From an uncultured Roseobacter sp. (GTDB lineage: Bacteria > Pseudomonadota > Alphaproteobacteria > Rhodobacterales > Rhodobacteraceae), in assembly GCF_947493125.1 (NCBI RefSeq), contig NZ_CANLQB010000001.1, positions 1-64,000 of the forward strand: DNA of 64,000 nt. The letters are read 5' to 3'. Both the position numbers and the translations under genes were made by a program. Shown here piece by piece: positions 1 to 7,966 of the stretch; the stretch's first letter is position 1; every line of letters starts with the position of its first letter. The notes under the pieces are model-generated. The model had not been told where the DNA came from. It ran no database searches and saw only the letters and a program-made list of their open reading frames with translations.

Positions 1-84
1 GAACCCGAACCCGAACCCGAACCCGAACCCGAACCCGAACCCGAACCCGAACCCGAACCCGAACCCGAACCCGAACCCGAACCG
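1..84 (+). repeat. Perfect GAACCC hexanucleotide tandem repeat (14 units visible)
   Basis: Thirteen exact GAACCC units and a final GAACCG run from the first base of the window in the ftsY frame and encode alternating Glu-Pro. The array continues past the left edge. Because the unit is six bases, gain or loss of units lengthens or shortens the protein without shifting the frame. Confidence 0.97.
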
Positions 85-1047
85 GTCGTGCTGCCGCGCA
101 CTCCGGCGCCCGTTGCGGAGGATCTGACGGAGCCGGAGCCGAGCCCAGGCGCGGCCAAACCCGGCCTGCTGGGGCGGTTGCTGGGCCGGTCCGGCGAGCA
201 GACCGTGGTGCGCCGCGTTCTCGATGATGCGATGCTCGAACAGCTCGAAGAGCTGCTGATCACCGCCGACATGGGCGTCGATACCGCGCTGCGCGTGGTG
301 GCCAATATGGCCGAGGGGCGGTTGGGCCGGAAGCTTTCGGTTCAGGAGATCAAGGAGCTGATGTCCGCCGAGATCGCGCGGATCATGGAGCCGGTCGCCA
401 AACCGTTGCCGCTTTACCCTCAGACGCCGCAGGTGGTGCTGGTGGTGGGCGTGAACGGATCGGGCAAGACGACGACCATCGGCAAGCTCGCGAGCCAGTT
501 CCGCGCGGCTGGCAAGAAGGTTGTGATTGCGGCGGGCGACACCTTCCGCGCCGCCGCCGTGGAACAGCTCCAGGTCTGGGGCGAGCGCGCGGGCGTGCCG
601 GTGCTGACAGCCCCTGAAGGCTCTGACCCCGCGAGCCTTGCCTTTGACGCGATGACCCAGGCGCAGGCCGATGGCGCGGACCTGCTGTTGATCGACACCG
701 CGGGCCGGCTGCAGAACCGCACCGACCTGATGGAGGAGCTCGCCAAGATCGTGCGCGTGATCCGTAAGAAGGACGAGAGCGCCCCGCACAACACCCTGCT
801 GGTGCTGGATGCGACCACCGGGCAGAACGCGCTCAATCAGGTCAAGGTCTTCAGCGATATCTCGGATGTGTCGGGGCTGGTTATGACCAAGCTCGACGGC
901 ACCGCCAAGGGGGGTGTGCTCGTGGCCCTGGCCGACAAGTTCGGCCTGCCGATCCACGCCATCGGTGTGGGAGAACAGATCGACGATCTGGACGCCTTCG
1001 ATCCGGATGACTTTGCCAAAGCGCTCATGGGCCTTGATGCGGCCTGA
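1..1047 (+). CDS. ftsY: Signal recognition particle receptor FtsY (5' end outside window)
   Basis: SRP-receptor GTPase that brings ribosome-nascent chain complexes to the membrane translocon. The frame is open from base 1, so the start lies upstream. The first 28 visible codons are an uninterrupted Glu-Pro repeat, which fits the variable acidic N-terminal A domain of FtsY. The NG domain follows: P-loop GVNGSGKTTT, then GDTFRAAA, DTAGR and TKLDGTAKGG. A GTG at 88 could give a 319-residue form, but the open upstream frame argues against it as the true start. The stop overlaps the start of the next gene by 11 bases, which suggests translational coupling. Identity is secure; the N-terminus is not visible. 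Confidence 0.96.
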   Translation, partial: EPEPEPEPEPEPEPEPEPEPEPEPEPEPVVLPRTPAPVAEDLTEPEPSPGAAKPGLLGRLLGRSGEQTVVRRVLDDAMLEQLEELLITADMGVDTALRVVANMAEGRLGRKLSVQEIKELMSAEIARIMEPVAKPLPLYPQTPQVVLVVGVNGSGKTTTIGKLASQFRAAGKKVVIAAGDTFRAAAVEQLQVWGERAGVPVLTAPEGSDPASLAFDAMTQAQADGADLLLIDTAGRLQNRTDLMEELAKIVRVIRKKDESAPHNTLLVLDATTGQNALNQVKVFSDISDVSGLVMTKLDGTAKGGVLVALADKFGLPIHAIGVGEQIDDLDAFDPDDFAKALMGLDAA

Positions 1048-1432
1048 CTTCTCCGCGCAGGCGCCGGACCTGGCGGCCTTTCGAGCTTTGCGCCGGGCGG
1101 CGGGCCTCAGCGTTGTCGGGGAGGAGGCCACGCGGATTGCGCTGCGCAACACGCTTCACGGTGTCTGGCTCTGGGAAGGTGATCAACTGGTCGGCATGGC
1201 CCGGCTGATCGGGGACGGCGGCAGCTTTGCCCAGGTCACGGATGTGGCTGTGCATCCTCGCCTGCAACGCCAGGGATGGGGCCATCGGATCATGGCGCGG
1301 CTGATGCGCTGGGCCGATGACACGCTCCCCAGTGGCTGCTACATCAGCCTGATTGCGGACCCCGGGGCAGAAGCGCTCTATGAAAGACACGGCTTTGCCC
1401 TGCGCACCGGCATGGCGCGCCGGGTCCCATGA
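1037..1432 (+). CDS. GNAT family N-acetyltransferase
   Basis: 131 residues. The C-terminal half carries the acetyl-CoA signature: a strand ending VTDVAVHP, then RLQRQGWGHRIM (motif A, Q/RxxGxG/A type), and a final LYERHGF element. The substrate cannot be read from sequence. The ATG at 1037 is chosen because it gives a normal-length GNAT fold; the same frame extends upstream only inside ftsY. It overlaps ftsY by 11 bases and the following permease gene by 4 (ATGA), so all three are probably one transcript. Confidence 0.85.
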   Translation: MRPDFSAQAPDLAAFRALRRAAGLSVVGEEATRIALRNTLHGVWLWEGDQLVGMARLIGDGGSFAQVTDVAVHPRLQRQGWGHRIMARLMRWADDTLPSGCYISLIADPGAEALYERHGFALRTGMARRVP

Positions 1433-2331
1433 CCGAGTGGCTGCTCTCCATCGAAGGCACCGAGGTTGGCCACCAGGTGGCGCTTGGCCTCGCGCTGATG
1501 GCCGCTTTTCTGCACGCGGTTTTCGGTGCGCTGCAGAAGGGGCGGCACGATCCGTGGCTCACGCGGGGGGCCATCGACATCAGCTATATGGTGATGGCGA
1601 TCCCCTTCGTGCTCTTTGTGGTGCCCTGGCCCGAGCCGCATATGTGGCCCATCTTTGCCGCGGTCTGGGTGATCCACGTGATCTACAAGCTGCTGCAGGC
1701 CTGGGCCTACAGCAAAGGCGCCTACACGGTCGTCTACCCGGTGGTGCGGGGCACCGGGCCGCTCTTTACGGTGATCGGGGCCCATCTGATCTTCGGCGAG
1801 ACCTTCACCGGCGCGCAGTGGGTCGGCGTCGCCGTCCTGCTTGCGGGCATCTTCGGCCTTGCGATTTACAACATGATCTTTCTGGTCTCGGAGCGCGAGA
1901 CACTGCATGCGGCTCTGGGTCTTGCAGTGCTGACCGGCCTTTTTGTGGCGCTTTACACCACCTATGACGCCTATGGCATCCGCGCCACGGCGGACCCGTT
2001 CACCTTCCTTGCGTGGTTCTTCATGATCGACGGGTTTTTCATGCCCATTGTCGCCGCAGTCCGCTGGTCCCGTCTGGCGCAGCGCCCGGCGTTGGGCCCG
2101 CTGATGGCACGCGGTGTGATCGGCGGGCTGATCGCGCCGCTCAGCTTCGGGGCGATCATGCTGGCCACGCGGCTCGACAAGGTGGGCGAGGCGGCGGTGC
2201 TGCGCGAGACCTCGACGGTCTTTGCGGCCATCATCGGATGGCTGTTTCTGAAAGAGACCGTGGGCCCGCGCCGGATCGCACTTATGGCATTGATTGCACT
2301 GGGGGCCGTGATAGTTGAGAAGGGGGGCTAG
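1429..2331 (+). CDS. EamA/DMT-superfamily permease
   Basis: 300-residue integral membrane protein with about ten hydrophobic segments in two halves, the usual drug/metabolite transporter arrangement. The C-terminal half includes LRETSTVFAAIIGWLFLKET, typical of the last EamA repeat. The substrate is unknown. Its ATG overlaps the GNAT stop and yciB begins 9 bases downstream, so it sits inside an ftsY-GNAT-EamA-yciB operon. Confidence 0.85.
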   Translation: MTEWLLSIEGTEVGHQVALGLALMAAFLHAVFGALQKGRHDPWLTRGAIDISYMVMAIPFVLFVVPWPEPHMWPIFAAVWVIHVIYKLLQAWAYSKGAYTVVYPVVRGTGPLFTVIGAHLIFGETFTGAQWVGVAVLLAGIFGLAIYNMIFLVSERETLHAALGLAVLTGLFVALYTTYDAYGIRATADPFTFLAWFFMIDGFFMPIVAAVRWSRLAQRPALGPLMARGVIGGLIAPLSFGAIMLATRLDKVGEAAVLRETSTVFAAIIGWLFLKETVGPRRIALMALIALGAVIVEKGG

Positions 2332-2340
2332 GAAGAGACG

Positions 2341-2955
2341 ATGTCAGACACGAAACCGATCAATCCGATTGTAAAACAGGTCCTCGAACTGGGGCCCACA
2401 ATCCTGTTTTTCCTGATCTATCTGCGGATCAAGGACGACAGCTTCGTCATTGGCGGCGTGGAGTACACGGGCTTCATCGTTGCGGCTCTGGTCTTTGTGC
2501 CGATCCTGCTGGTCGCCATGGCAGTGCTGTGGCGGCTGACCGGACAGTTGAGCCGGATGCAGGTCTTCACCGCCTTCATGGTTGTCTTCTTCGGCGGGTT
2601 GACGGCGTGGTTCAACGACGAGCGCTTCTTCAAGATGAAGACCAGCATCGTCTATGGGCTGTTCGCGGTGCTTCTGGGCATCGGGCTGCTGCGCGGGCAA
2701 TCCTATCTCGCCTATGTGATGAACGAGATGATGCCGATGCGTCAGGAGGGCTGGATGATCCTGACGCGCAGGCTGTGTGCTGCCTTTGCCGCCCTCGCGG
2801 TGGCGAATGAGATCATCTGGCGGACCATGTCCACCGATGCCTGGGTCAAGATAGAGACCTTCGGGTTTCCGATCGCGTTGATGGCGTTTCTGATGTGGCA
2901 GTTCACAACGCTGCAGGGCTATCTGATCAGCGACGAAGACGAAGACCGGAGTTGA
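2341..2955 (+). CDS. yciB: YciB/IspZ family inner-membrane septation protein
   Basis: 204 residues with five to six membrane segments. It matches the YciB family at the N-terminal LGPTILFFLIY segment, the central FMVVFFGGLTAWFND...FFKMKTSIVYGLFA stretch and the region around NEIIWR. The family affects cell-envelope and septum integrity; the mechanism is not established. RBS-like GGAAGAGACG precedes the ATG. The last 29 bases overlap the convergent Popeye-like gene. Confidence 0.92.
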   Translation: MSDTKPINPIVKQVLELGPTILFFLIYLRIKDDSFVIGGVEYTGFIVAALVFVPILLVAMAVLWRLTGQLSRMQVFTAFMVVFFGGLTAWFNDERFFKMKTSIVYGLFAVLLGIGLLRGQSYLAYVMNEMMPMRQEGWMILTRRLCAAFAALAVANEIIWRTMSTDAWVKIETFGFPIALMAFLMWQFTTLQGYLISDEDEDRS

Positions 2956-3673
2956 CGAGCTCGGGCGGCTGCGCGCGGTCGGGTGGCCGCGGGCGGACCG
3001 CGTTCGGCCCGACGGCGCGCGCCACTTTGCGTGCCAGATCGACGGAAATGGCCGCCTCCAGCGCCAGACGAAACCGCGTGCTGCGTTTGCATTTGCGGTG
3101 CAGGTCGTCGAACCGCCATTCAAGGACTTCAGCGCCGGGCTCCAGCCAGGTCGATGCGGAGCTGGGCTCTCCGATCAGGAAGGCGATCTCGCCCAGAAAG
3201 AAATGCGGGGGCAGGATGAACTCATTGTCCCCCTTCTGGACACGGGTCGCACCGGAGATGACGTAGTAGAGGCGCTCGCCCGCCTGCCCCTCGACCGTGA
3301 GTTGCCGTTCGTCGTCGACCCGGTAGCGGTGGGCGAGCTTCATCAGCCCCCGGAAATCGCCCGGTGGCAGCGGCGGAAAGTCGGCGTAGAGATCGGCGTA
3401 GGCGCGCGGGATGGCCAGGCGTGATTTGCGGGCGAGCAGGCTGCTGAGGCCGATCAGATTCGCCGTTCCGATCAGAACGCTGACGTAGATCGCCTCCCAG
3501 AGCGGGCTTTGCGCGACGGTGGAGTAGTAGATGATATAGACGCACGTGCCGCTGAGGATCAGCAGGCGTAAGAGGATCTGATTGATCGTGATCAGCCCGA
3601 AGACGTAGAGGGCGCCCGCAACATACACCAGCACACCGGGCGAATACAGATACTCAGTCATGGTCAACGTCAA
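2927..3673 (-). CDS. Popeye-like membrane protein with cyclic-nucleotide-binding fold
   Basis: 248 residues. The N-terminal ~90 residues form three membrane helices. A cNMP-binding-type beta-roll follows (about 95-225), with LYYVISGATRV, a turn around FFLGEIAFL, the SSASTW stretch and a C-terminal helix ISVDLARKVARAV. Three helices followed by one cNMP-like domain is the Popeye (POPDC) layout, also known in bacteria. The canonical CRP phosphate-binding Arg is not obvious. The tail after 225 is Arg/Pro-rich. The start may be the ATG at 3673 or four codons in at 3661. It stands alone, convergent with yciB. Confidence 0.72.
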   Translation of the reverse strand: MTLTMTEYLYSPGVLVYVAGALYVFGLITINQILLRLLILSGTCVYIIYYSTVAQSPLWEAIYVSVLIGTANLIGLSSLLARKSRLAIPRAYADLYADFPPLPPGDFRGLMKLAHRYRVDDERQLTVEGQAGERLYYVISGATRVQKGDNEFILPPHFFLGEIAFLIGEPSSASTWLEPGAEVLEWRFDDLHRKCKRSTRFRLALEAAISVDLARKVARAVGPNAVRPRPPDRAQPPELVNSGLRLRR

Positions 3674-3813
3674 AAAATCCCTTACGCGCGCGGAGTTTGC
3701 GCGAGATGCGCGGCGTTATGCAAAGAAAATCACGCTTGCCTCCGCATTTTAGGGCGATGTCGCGCGGTGCGTGTGTCATAAGGGCGGCTGATGGGGCCGC
3801 CCGGCCGCGCCTT

Positions 3814-4815
3814 TCAGTAGGCCGGCGTGTTGCGCTTCGGGTCGACCGGGGCGCCTGTGAGCAGCGCGGCCTTGCGTTTCAAGACGCGGGGGGCCTGCGC
3901 CAGTGTGCTCGACGCCCTCTCCCACAGTGAGATGACGGACGGTGGCTGTGGCAGGCGCGACCAGCGCGGGTCCATGCGGTCGGGCAGGGCGCGGCGAAGC
4001 GCGTCGAGCGGCAGGCTCTCGGGCCGGCGGAGCATCTGCGCATAGAGCGCCATCACGCCCGGTCTTTTGTAGCTGGACCAGTGGCAGATGCGCCGCTCTG
4101 CCGCAGCGATGTGCACATCGTACCGGGCCAAAGCTGCGAGGGTCTGATCACAGTCGAGCTGGAGGTTGGTCACGTTTGCCGCCCGGATCCCCTGACCGAT
4201 TGCGCGGTCGCCGGGACGTTCAGGGCGGACCAGCGTTTCGAAGGCCAGATCGAAGAGATCGTTTTCGCGGCTGACGATGTTGAAGACATCGGCGGTCCGC
4301 CCCGCGGGGCTCGCCAACATGGCCTCGGCGTGTCCGGTGAAGCTCGCACCCGTGAGCAAAAGCATGCGGTCGATGGCCCGGCATGGCAGATGGGGAAGCG
4401 CGGAGAGCGCGATTTCCGATCCCAGCGAATGGGCGATGACATGCACCGGGCGGCGCGGTGCGGCGGTTTTCAGGCGGCACAGCAGCCGCGCCAGGGACGG
4501 GCCGAGGCCGGAGGCGCGGCGGTGAATGCGGTGCAGCGGCCCGCGGGCGGACCAGCCGAAGGCCACGCCGAGGCCTTCGGACGGCAGGGGCCCGCCGTAG
4601 CCCAGGGCGCGCGGCCAGTCGGCCCCCGCCGGGCCGAAGAGTTTGGCATGCGGGCAATGGAGCGGGTCGCCGGGGCTGTACTTGTAGCCATGGATCATGA
4701 CGATGGTGGGGGCATTGCCGTTGTCGGTGGCCCGGGCCACCCGCGGCAGCGCGTCGGAACGGTCATGATGAAGCAGCAGGCCACTGTCGGTTGCGTTGAT
4801 CCTGAGCAATGGCAT
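3814..4815 (-). CDS. Alpha/beta hydrolase
   Basis: 333 residues. The core contains VMIHGYKYSP (oxyanion-hole strand) and a nucleophile elbow AHSLGSE, the GxSxG-type motif with serine as probable nucleophile. No signal peptide is evident, so it is probably cytoplasmic. The region after residue 240 is basic and rich in Arg/Pro. The substrate is unknown. It is transcribed away from metZ, with the riboswitch region between them. Confidence 0.75.
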   Translation of the reverse strand: MPLLRINATDSGLLLHHDRSDALPRVARATDNGNAPTIVMIHGYKYSPGDPLHCPHAKLFGPAGADWPRALGYGGPLPSEGLGVAFGWSARGPLHRIHRRASGLGPSLARLLCRLKTAAPRRPVHVIAHSLGSEIALSALPHLPCRAIDRMLLLTGASFTGHAEAMLASPAGRTADVFNIVSRENDLFDLAFETLVRPERPGDRAIGQGIRAANVTNLQLDCDQTLAALARYDVHIAAAERRICHWSSYKRPGVMALYAQMLRRPESLPLDALRRALPDRMDPRWSRLPQPPSVISLWERASSTLAQAPRVLKRKAALLTGAPVDPKRNTPAY

Positions 4816-4935
4816 CCTCTGCCCCTTCTACAAGATGTTGTGGCTGTGCTATCTCAAAGACATACGACGAGAGGATGAATTTAGTGTTACAGCACCGTGA
4901 CGGTGTTGACGCGCAACACACGTTGTCTTAACGGT

Positions 4936-4998
4936 TCGCGCGTGGCGATTTGTTACCGGATTGCGGGCCACGTTAAAGATTCCGCTAAAGAGGTCACC
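4936..4998 (+). ncRNA. SAM-II riboswitch upstream of metZ
   Basis: Stem P1 is CGTGGC (4941-4946) pairing perfectly with GCCACG (4967-4972). The loop has GATTTG, then ACCGGATTGCG; downstream come TTAAAG and GCTAAAGAGG (4984-4993). Order and bases match the SAM-II consensus (GATTT...ACCG.ATTGC / TAAA / GCTAAA.AGG). SAM-II is typical of alphaproteobacterial methionine genes. The downstream AGGT can form the pseudoknot with ACC in the loop. It sits about 75 bases before metZ and is probably the main control on it. Confidence 0.88.
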
Positions 4999-5005
4999 GA
5001 TGAGG

Positions 5006-5042
5006 AACCCCCGTCGCGTTGGCCGCGTCTGGGGTTTTTTTT
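5006..5042 (+). terminator. Intrinsic terminator in the metZ leader
   Basis: AACCCC at 5006 and GGGGTT at 5031-5036 form a stem around a GC-rich loop, followed directly by a run of T to 5042. It lies just downstream of the SAM-II aptamer and upstream of the metZ RBS, so it could be the riboswitch expression platform. Confidence 0.75.
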
Positions 5043-5070
5043 GTGCCCGCTGGGGCTGGAGAAGAGAAGA

Positions 5071-6252
5071 ATGACAGGTCAGTTGAAACCACGCACCCGC
5101 GCCGTGCATGCCGGCACCCGCCGCAGCCAATATGGCGAGGTCTCGGAGGCGATTTTCCTCACGCAGGGCTTTGTGTACGAGACGGCCGAGGCAGCCGAGG
5201 CGCGCTTTGTCGAAGCCGGGCCGGATGAGTTCATCTATGCCCGTTACGGCAACCCGACGGTGGCGATGTTCGAAGAGCGTATGGCTGCGCTGGAGGGTGC
5301 GGAGGATGCCTTTGCCACGGCTTCGGGCATGGCGGCGGTGTCGGGCGCGCTGATGTCCATGTTGAAGGCGGGCGATCATGTGGTCTCGGCCCGGGCGCTT
5401 TTCGGCTCCTGTCTTTACGTGCTGGAGGAGGTGCTGACCCGGTTCGGCGTCGAGGTCACCTTTGTCGACGGCACTGATCTGGAGGCCTGGGCGGCAGCCA
5501 TCCGCGATGACACCGCGGCGGTGTTCTTCGAATCCATTTCCAACCCGACGCTGCAGGTGGTCGACATCGACGCGGTGTCGAAACTGGCCCGTGACAAGGG
5601 CGCCAAGGTGTTGGTCGACAACGTTTTTGCGACGCCTGTCTGGTCAAAGGCACTGGTCCAGGGGGCGGATGTGGTGATCTATTCGACCACCAAACACATT
5701 GACGGGCAGGGCCGGGCGCTGGGGGGTGTGATCCTCGGAACGCAGGAGTTCATCCGCAAGACGGTTGAGCCCTACATGAAGCACACGGGCGGGTCGATGA
5801 GCCCGTTTACCGCCTGGGTTATGCTGAAGGGTCTGGAGACGCTGGATTTGCGCGTGCGGGCGCAGACCGCCAATGCCACGGCGATTGCCGCAGCCTTGGC
5901 GGAGCACGAGAAGATCGCCCGCGTGATCTATCCCGGATCGAACAACCATCCGCAGCACGCTCTGGTCGCGCGTCAGATGGGACAGGGGGGCACGGTTCTG
6001 TCGATTGATCTCAACGGCGGGAAGGACGCGGCCTTCCGGTTCCTCAACGGGATCGAGGTCGGTGTGATCTCGAACAATCTCGGCGATGCGAAGACGATCA
6101 TGACACATCCGGCGACGACGACGCACCAGAGGCTGCCGCAGGATCAGAAAGATGCGCTCGGGATCAGCGACGGGTTGGTCCGCATCAGTGTCGGGATCGA
6201 GGATGAAACCGATCTCGTCGCCGACATACTGCGCGCGCTGGAGCGTGTCTGA
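5071..6252 (+). CDS. metZ: O-succinylhomoserine sulfhydrylase (MetZ)
   Basis: 393-residue PLP enzyme of the Cys/Met metabolism family that makes homocysteine from O-succinylhomoserine and sulfide. Visible features are YARYGNPTV, ATASGMAAVSG, VLVDNVFATP and the Schiff-base lysine in YSTTKHIDGQGR. The ATG at 5071 with AGAAGAGA just before it is chosen; earlier in-frame starts lie in the riboswitch and terminator. The SAM-II element supports a methionine-pathway role. MetZ and MetY are close, but the length and the RALGG-type segment favour MetZ. Confidence 0.93.
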   Translation: MTGQLKPRTRAVHAGTRRSQYGEVSEAIFLTQGFVYETAEAAEARFVEAGPDEFIYARYGNPTVAMFEERMAALEGAEDAFATASGMAAVSGALMSMLKAGDHVVSARALFGSCLYVLEEVLTRFGVEVTFVDGTDLEAWAAAIRDDTAAVFFESISNPTLQVVDIDAVSKLARDKGAKVLVDNVFATPVWSKALVQGADVVIYSTTKHIDGQGRALGGVILGTQEFIRKTVEPYMKHTGGSMSPFTAWVMLKGLETLDLRVRAQTANATAIAAALAEHEKIARVIYPGSNNHPQHALVARQMGQGGTVLSIDLNGGKDAAFRFLNGIEVGVISNNLGDAKTIMTHPATTTHQRLPQDQKDALGISDGLVRISVGIEDETDLVADILRALERV

Positions 6253-6405
6253 GGCGCGGGTGGCGCGCGCGTCTGGTCGGCCGGCTTGCGCACTTTTGTC
6301 AAAGACTGATCCTGTTCCGGTCGTCTGACGTATCTGTGAGAGGAGTTGGTCCGGGCCACCGCGCGCCCTATCTGACACCTGCACGCCGTCATGAGGGACA
6401 TAGCG

Positions 6406-7509
6406 ATGAACATCCACACACCCGTACTTGATGCCACGCCAGACCGCGAGGAGGCCGAGACAGCGCTCGCGGTTCTGCGCAATTGGGCAAAAGGCGCGAC
6501 TGCAACAGAGATTCTTGAGCTGGATCCGTCGGTTGCCCGGCTGATCCCCGGCGACGCCGCCGTCGATTATCCGGCATTCTGCCGCGACTATCCGGAAGAT
6601 TTTTTCACGGATGAAGGCTACAAGGCGACCCTGCCCGATCTGCAGAACGGGCCGTCCAGCCTGATCCGCGGGGCCAAACAGCAGATCCAGCATGTGGGTA
6701 TTTCAAACTTCCGGCTGCCCCTGCGGTTTCAGACGCGCGACAACGGACCGCTGACGCTTGAGACGTCGATCACCGGTTCCGTCAGCCTCGAGGCCGACAA
6801 GAAGGGCATCAACATGTCCCGGATCATGCGGTCGTTCTACAAGCACGCCGAGGAGACGTTCAGTTTTGGCGTGATCGAAGCGGCGCTGGACGACTATATC
6901 TCGGATCTCGAGAGCTTTGACGCGCGTATTCAGATGCGGTTCAGCTTTCCGATGAAGGTGGACAGCCTGCGCTCGGGACTGTCGGGTTATCAGTACTATG
7001 ACATCGCGCTGGAACTGGTGGAACAGTCCGGTGTGCGCAAGAAGATCATGCACCTCGATTATGTTTATTCCTCCACGTGCCCCTGCTCGCTGGAGTTGTC
7101 GGAGCATGCGCGCGCGACCCGGGGGCAACTGGCGACACCGCATTCGCAGCGCTCTGTGGCGCGGATTTCGGTGGAGATCGACGAGGACGCCCAGTGCCTG
7201 TGGTTCGAGGACCTGATCGAAGCCTGCCGCCGCGCTGTGCCGACAGAAACACAGGTGATGGTCAAGCGCGAGGACGAACAGGCCTTCGCCGAGCTGAACG
7301 CCGCCAATCCGATCTTCGTGGAAGATGCCGCCCGGCTGTTCTGCGAGCAGTTGCAGGCCGATGTGCGGATCGGTGATTTCCGCGTGATCGCCAGCCATCA
7401 GGAGAGCCTGCACAGCCATGATGCGGTGAGTGTTCTGGTCGAAGGCGAGACCTTTGCCACTGAAAGCCTGGACCCGCGACTCTTCAACACCTTGTTCCAC
7501 GTCGGTTAA
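6406..7509 (+). CDS. folE2: GTP cyclohydrolase FolE2 (type IB)
   Basis: 367 residues. Converts GTP to dihydroneopterin triphosphate, the first step of folate synthesis. The C-terminal domain has the COG1469 signature, including the metal/active-site Cys segment SSTCPCSLELSEHARA, then GQLATPHSQRS and ESLHSHDAVS. The ATG at 6406 has AGGGA seven bases upstream; the in-frame ATG at 6391 lacks an RBS. The later folate genes folB and folP lie 14 kb downstream, not in the same operon. Confidence 0.94.
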   Translation: MNIHTPVLDATPDREEAETALAVLRNWAKGATATEILELDPSVARLIPGDAAVDYPAFCRDYPEDFFTDEGYKATLPDLQNGPSSLIRGAKQQIQHVGISNFRLPLRFQTRDNGPLTLETSITGSVSLEADKKGINMSRIMRSFYKHAEETFSFGVIEAALDDYISDLESFDARIQMRFSFPMKVDSLRSGLSGYQYYDIALELVEQSGVRKKIMHLDYVYSSTCPCSLELSEHARATRGQLATPHSQRSVARISVEIDEDAQCLWFEDLIEACRRAVPTETQVMVKREDEQAFAELNAANPIFVEDAARLFCEQLQADVRIGDFRVIASHQESLHSHDAVSVLVEGETFATESLDPRLFNTLFHVG

Positions 7510-7532
7510 GAAAAAACGTTAACAAACCATTG

Positions 7533-7560
7533 AAAGCGCTGCATTTTGCGGCGCTTTTTA
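7533..7560 (+). terminator. Intrinsic terminator after folE2
   Basis: AAAGCGC (7533-7539) pairs with GCGCTTT (7551-7557); T's continue to 7559. It begins 24 bases after the folE2 stop. Confidence 0.8.
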
Positions 7561-7669
7561 TGCTGTGGTGCCCATAGCGGCCATGCAGAAACTGCAATTC
7601 TCATCCGGCGCGCCATGCCCTATGTAAGGGACGACGGGAGGAGATGGACGTTTAACGTAAGGATCTCCG

Positions 7670-7909
7670 ATGGCTTACCATTCTACTGAATTCGACACCG
7701 GCCTTGGCCGGTTTGCCCACCAGATCTTCGGCGCTGTGCGCGGCTTTCTGTCCTCGATCATGAAAGCGATGATCGTCTCCAGTTCCTACACGGGGCGCGT
7801 GCAGAGAGTGCAGGCGCTTCAGGCGAAATCCGATGAGGAACTGGCCGCTATGAACATCAAGCGCGACGACATCGTGCATATCGTCTTCCACGATCTCTAT
7901 TACGTCTGA
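7670..7909 (+). CDS. DUF1127-like small protein
   Basis: 79 residues. The C-terminal half (AKSDEELAAMNIKRDDIVHIVF) fits the DUF1127/YjiS-type pattern in which a short motif LSD..L.diGl.R.di ends the protein. The N-terminal half is amphipathic. AAGGA six bases before the ATG is a good RBS. Some DUF1127 proteins elsewhere influence RNA turnover or phosphate and carbon metabolism; nothing here fixes a role. trkH starts 57 bases later. Confidence 0.75.
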   Translation: MAYHSTEFDTGLGRFAHQIFGAVRGFLSSIMKAMIVSSSYTGRVQRVQALQAKSDEELAAMNIKRDDIVHIVFHDLYYV

Positions 7910-7966
7910 GCCCGCTCTGACGCCACCTGCTTGACAGCGGCTGGGCGCGCGGCCAACCCTGCGCCC

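Noticed and set aside
4897-5070. Upstream extension of metZ by 58 codons
   Set aside because: It runs through the SAM-II aptamer and the terminator; the normal MetZ start with RBS is at 5071.
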